NCBI GenBank assembly: GCA_029239935.1
Contig: JARBTY010000215.1
Coordinates: forward strand, 1 to 5,182
Length of the DNA: 5,182 nt
Direction of reading: 5' to 3'
DNA from: Clostridia bacterium
GTDB taxonomy: Bacteria; Bacillota_A; Clostridia; Lachnospirales; Cellulosilyticaceae
The notes below the pieces were generated by a model that had not been told where the DNA came from, did no database searches, and saw nothing but the letters and a program-made list of their open reading frames with translations. Below are positions 4,642 through 5,182 of this stretch, piece after piece (the stretch's first letter is position 1; each line of letters begins with the position of its first letter). Made by a program: the position numbers and the translations under genes.

Positions 4642-5182
4642 TTAGTCACTTAATAAATCAAGAAAAAAATTTGCTATATTATGCATTTTTTCTTTACTTG
4701 CCGAGGTTTTTACGAGCACTCGCAACCCTAAAAGGGCATTGTGTAAAATTTCTCCTAAAAGTTCATTATCATATTTTTTGGAAAACTCACCATCTTCTTG
4801 ACCATTCTTTATAATTTCTGCAATAAAATTTTCTGCATAACTGAATGCATTTTCCGTCTTCTCCAATACATCTTGATCCCAAGGTCCAAACTCGGTAGTA
4901 GCATTCACAAAAAGACATCCATATTGCTTCTCTTCATTTCCCTCAATGATGTAATCAAAGATATATTGTATGGCTTGATATGACGTTTTTGCTCTAAGTG
5001 TTTCGGCCTTAAATTTGGCTGTACTAAATTCACCATAACGATCAATTACTTTTAAATATAGAGCATGTTTATCACCAAATGTATCATAAATGCTTTTTCT
5101 GTGAATACCCATATGTTCCACAAGATCACTCATAGAAGTTTTTTCATATCCCTGTTGCCAAAATACTTCCATGGCTTTCTGT
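4642..5182 (-). CDS. TetR/AcrR-family regulator, N-terminus beyond right edge
   Basis: The frame is open to the window end (QKA before the first visible Met at 5172), and TetR proteins normally begin 10-20 residues earlier. The 5' end is therefore cut and Met5172 is probably internal. Numbering from that Met, the helix-turn-helix is TSMSDLVEHMGIHRKSIYDTF (12-32) followed by DKHALY, a classic TetR DNA-binding domain. The C-terminal ligand domain contains GCLFVNATTE with Cys86, and LLGLRVLVKTSAS with Lys155. These align with Cys106 and Lys175 of E. coli NemR (compared from memory), the pair that reacts in its electrophile/hypochlorite switch. It likely represses the downstream oxidoreductase and nitroreductase until electrophiles modify it. 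GC(L/F) is frequent in TetR relatives, so redox sensing is a hypothesis. The stop codon is TAA at 4644-4642. Confidence 0.9.
   Translation of the reverse strand, partial: QKAMEVFWQQGYEKTSMSDLVEHMGIHRKSIYDTFGDKHALYLKVIDRYGEFSTAKFKAETLRAKTSYQAIQYIFDYIIEGNEEKQYGCLFVNATTEFGPWDQDVLEKTENAFSYAENFIAEIIKNGQEDGEFSKKYDNELLGEILHNALLGLRVLVKTSASKEKMHNIANFFLDLLSD

Noticed and set aside
4557..4983. Plus-strand open frames opposite the TetR gene and its 3' gap
   Set aside because: Antisense to a clear TetR gene, aromatic-rich low-complexity translation, no promoter or ribosome site.
1..5182. CRISPR array, tRNA, rRNA or insertion-sequence ends
   Set aside because: No regularly spaced repeats, no cloverleaf or rRNA-like stretch, and no paired terminal inverted repeats around a transposase were seen on either strand.

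Overview
The window is AT-rich and every gene I can support is on the minus strand, so it reads biologically from right to left. The low GC, strong Shine-Dalgarno sites, a GTG start, sigma-A-like promoters and a U-tailed intrinsic terminator point to a low-GC Firmicute. The type of serine-recombinase tail and the SGNH-hydrolase N-terminus suggest an anaerobic Clostridia, plausibly Lachnospiraceae. That placement is an inference from protein style, not a database match.

Right part (about 5182 to 2463): a TetR/AcrR regulator whose N-terminus lies beyond the window edge, then a zinc-free NADPH-dependent quinone/enone oxidoreductase, then a two-lobed nitroreductase, closed by a textbook terminator with a TTCG loop at 2463-2486. 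A TetR-type palindrome sits in the TetR-oxidoreductase gap. The regulator has a Cys and a Lys that align with the redox-switch pair of E. coli NemR. Together this looks like a reactive-electrophile or quinone response cassette.

Middle (about 2540 to 2210): a scar-like stretch. It holds a strong promoter-like sequence with an unusual 19-base spacer just upstream of the terminator, and an apparent C-terminal remnant of a large serine recombinase.

Left part (about 2219 to 1): an apparent operon under a strong promoter (TTGACG, 17 bases, TAAAAT) whose -10 lies in a very long near-perfect palindrome, 2147-2200. Its genes are an ArsR-family repressor, a small Cys-rich CGGC-domain protein coupled to it through a GTG start, a cysteine desulfurase that most resembles selenocysteine lyases, and the start of what looks like an SGNH/GDSL hydrolase cut by the left edge. 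The best candidate for something undescribed is this ArsR-CGGC-desulfurase unit: a self-regulated, possibly thiol- or persulfide-sensing sulfur (or selenium) mobilisation module in which the desulfurase could pass sulfur to the CGGC protein. Gene order, operator and promoter are visible in the sequence; the biochemical link is inference.
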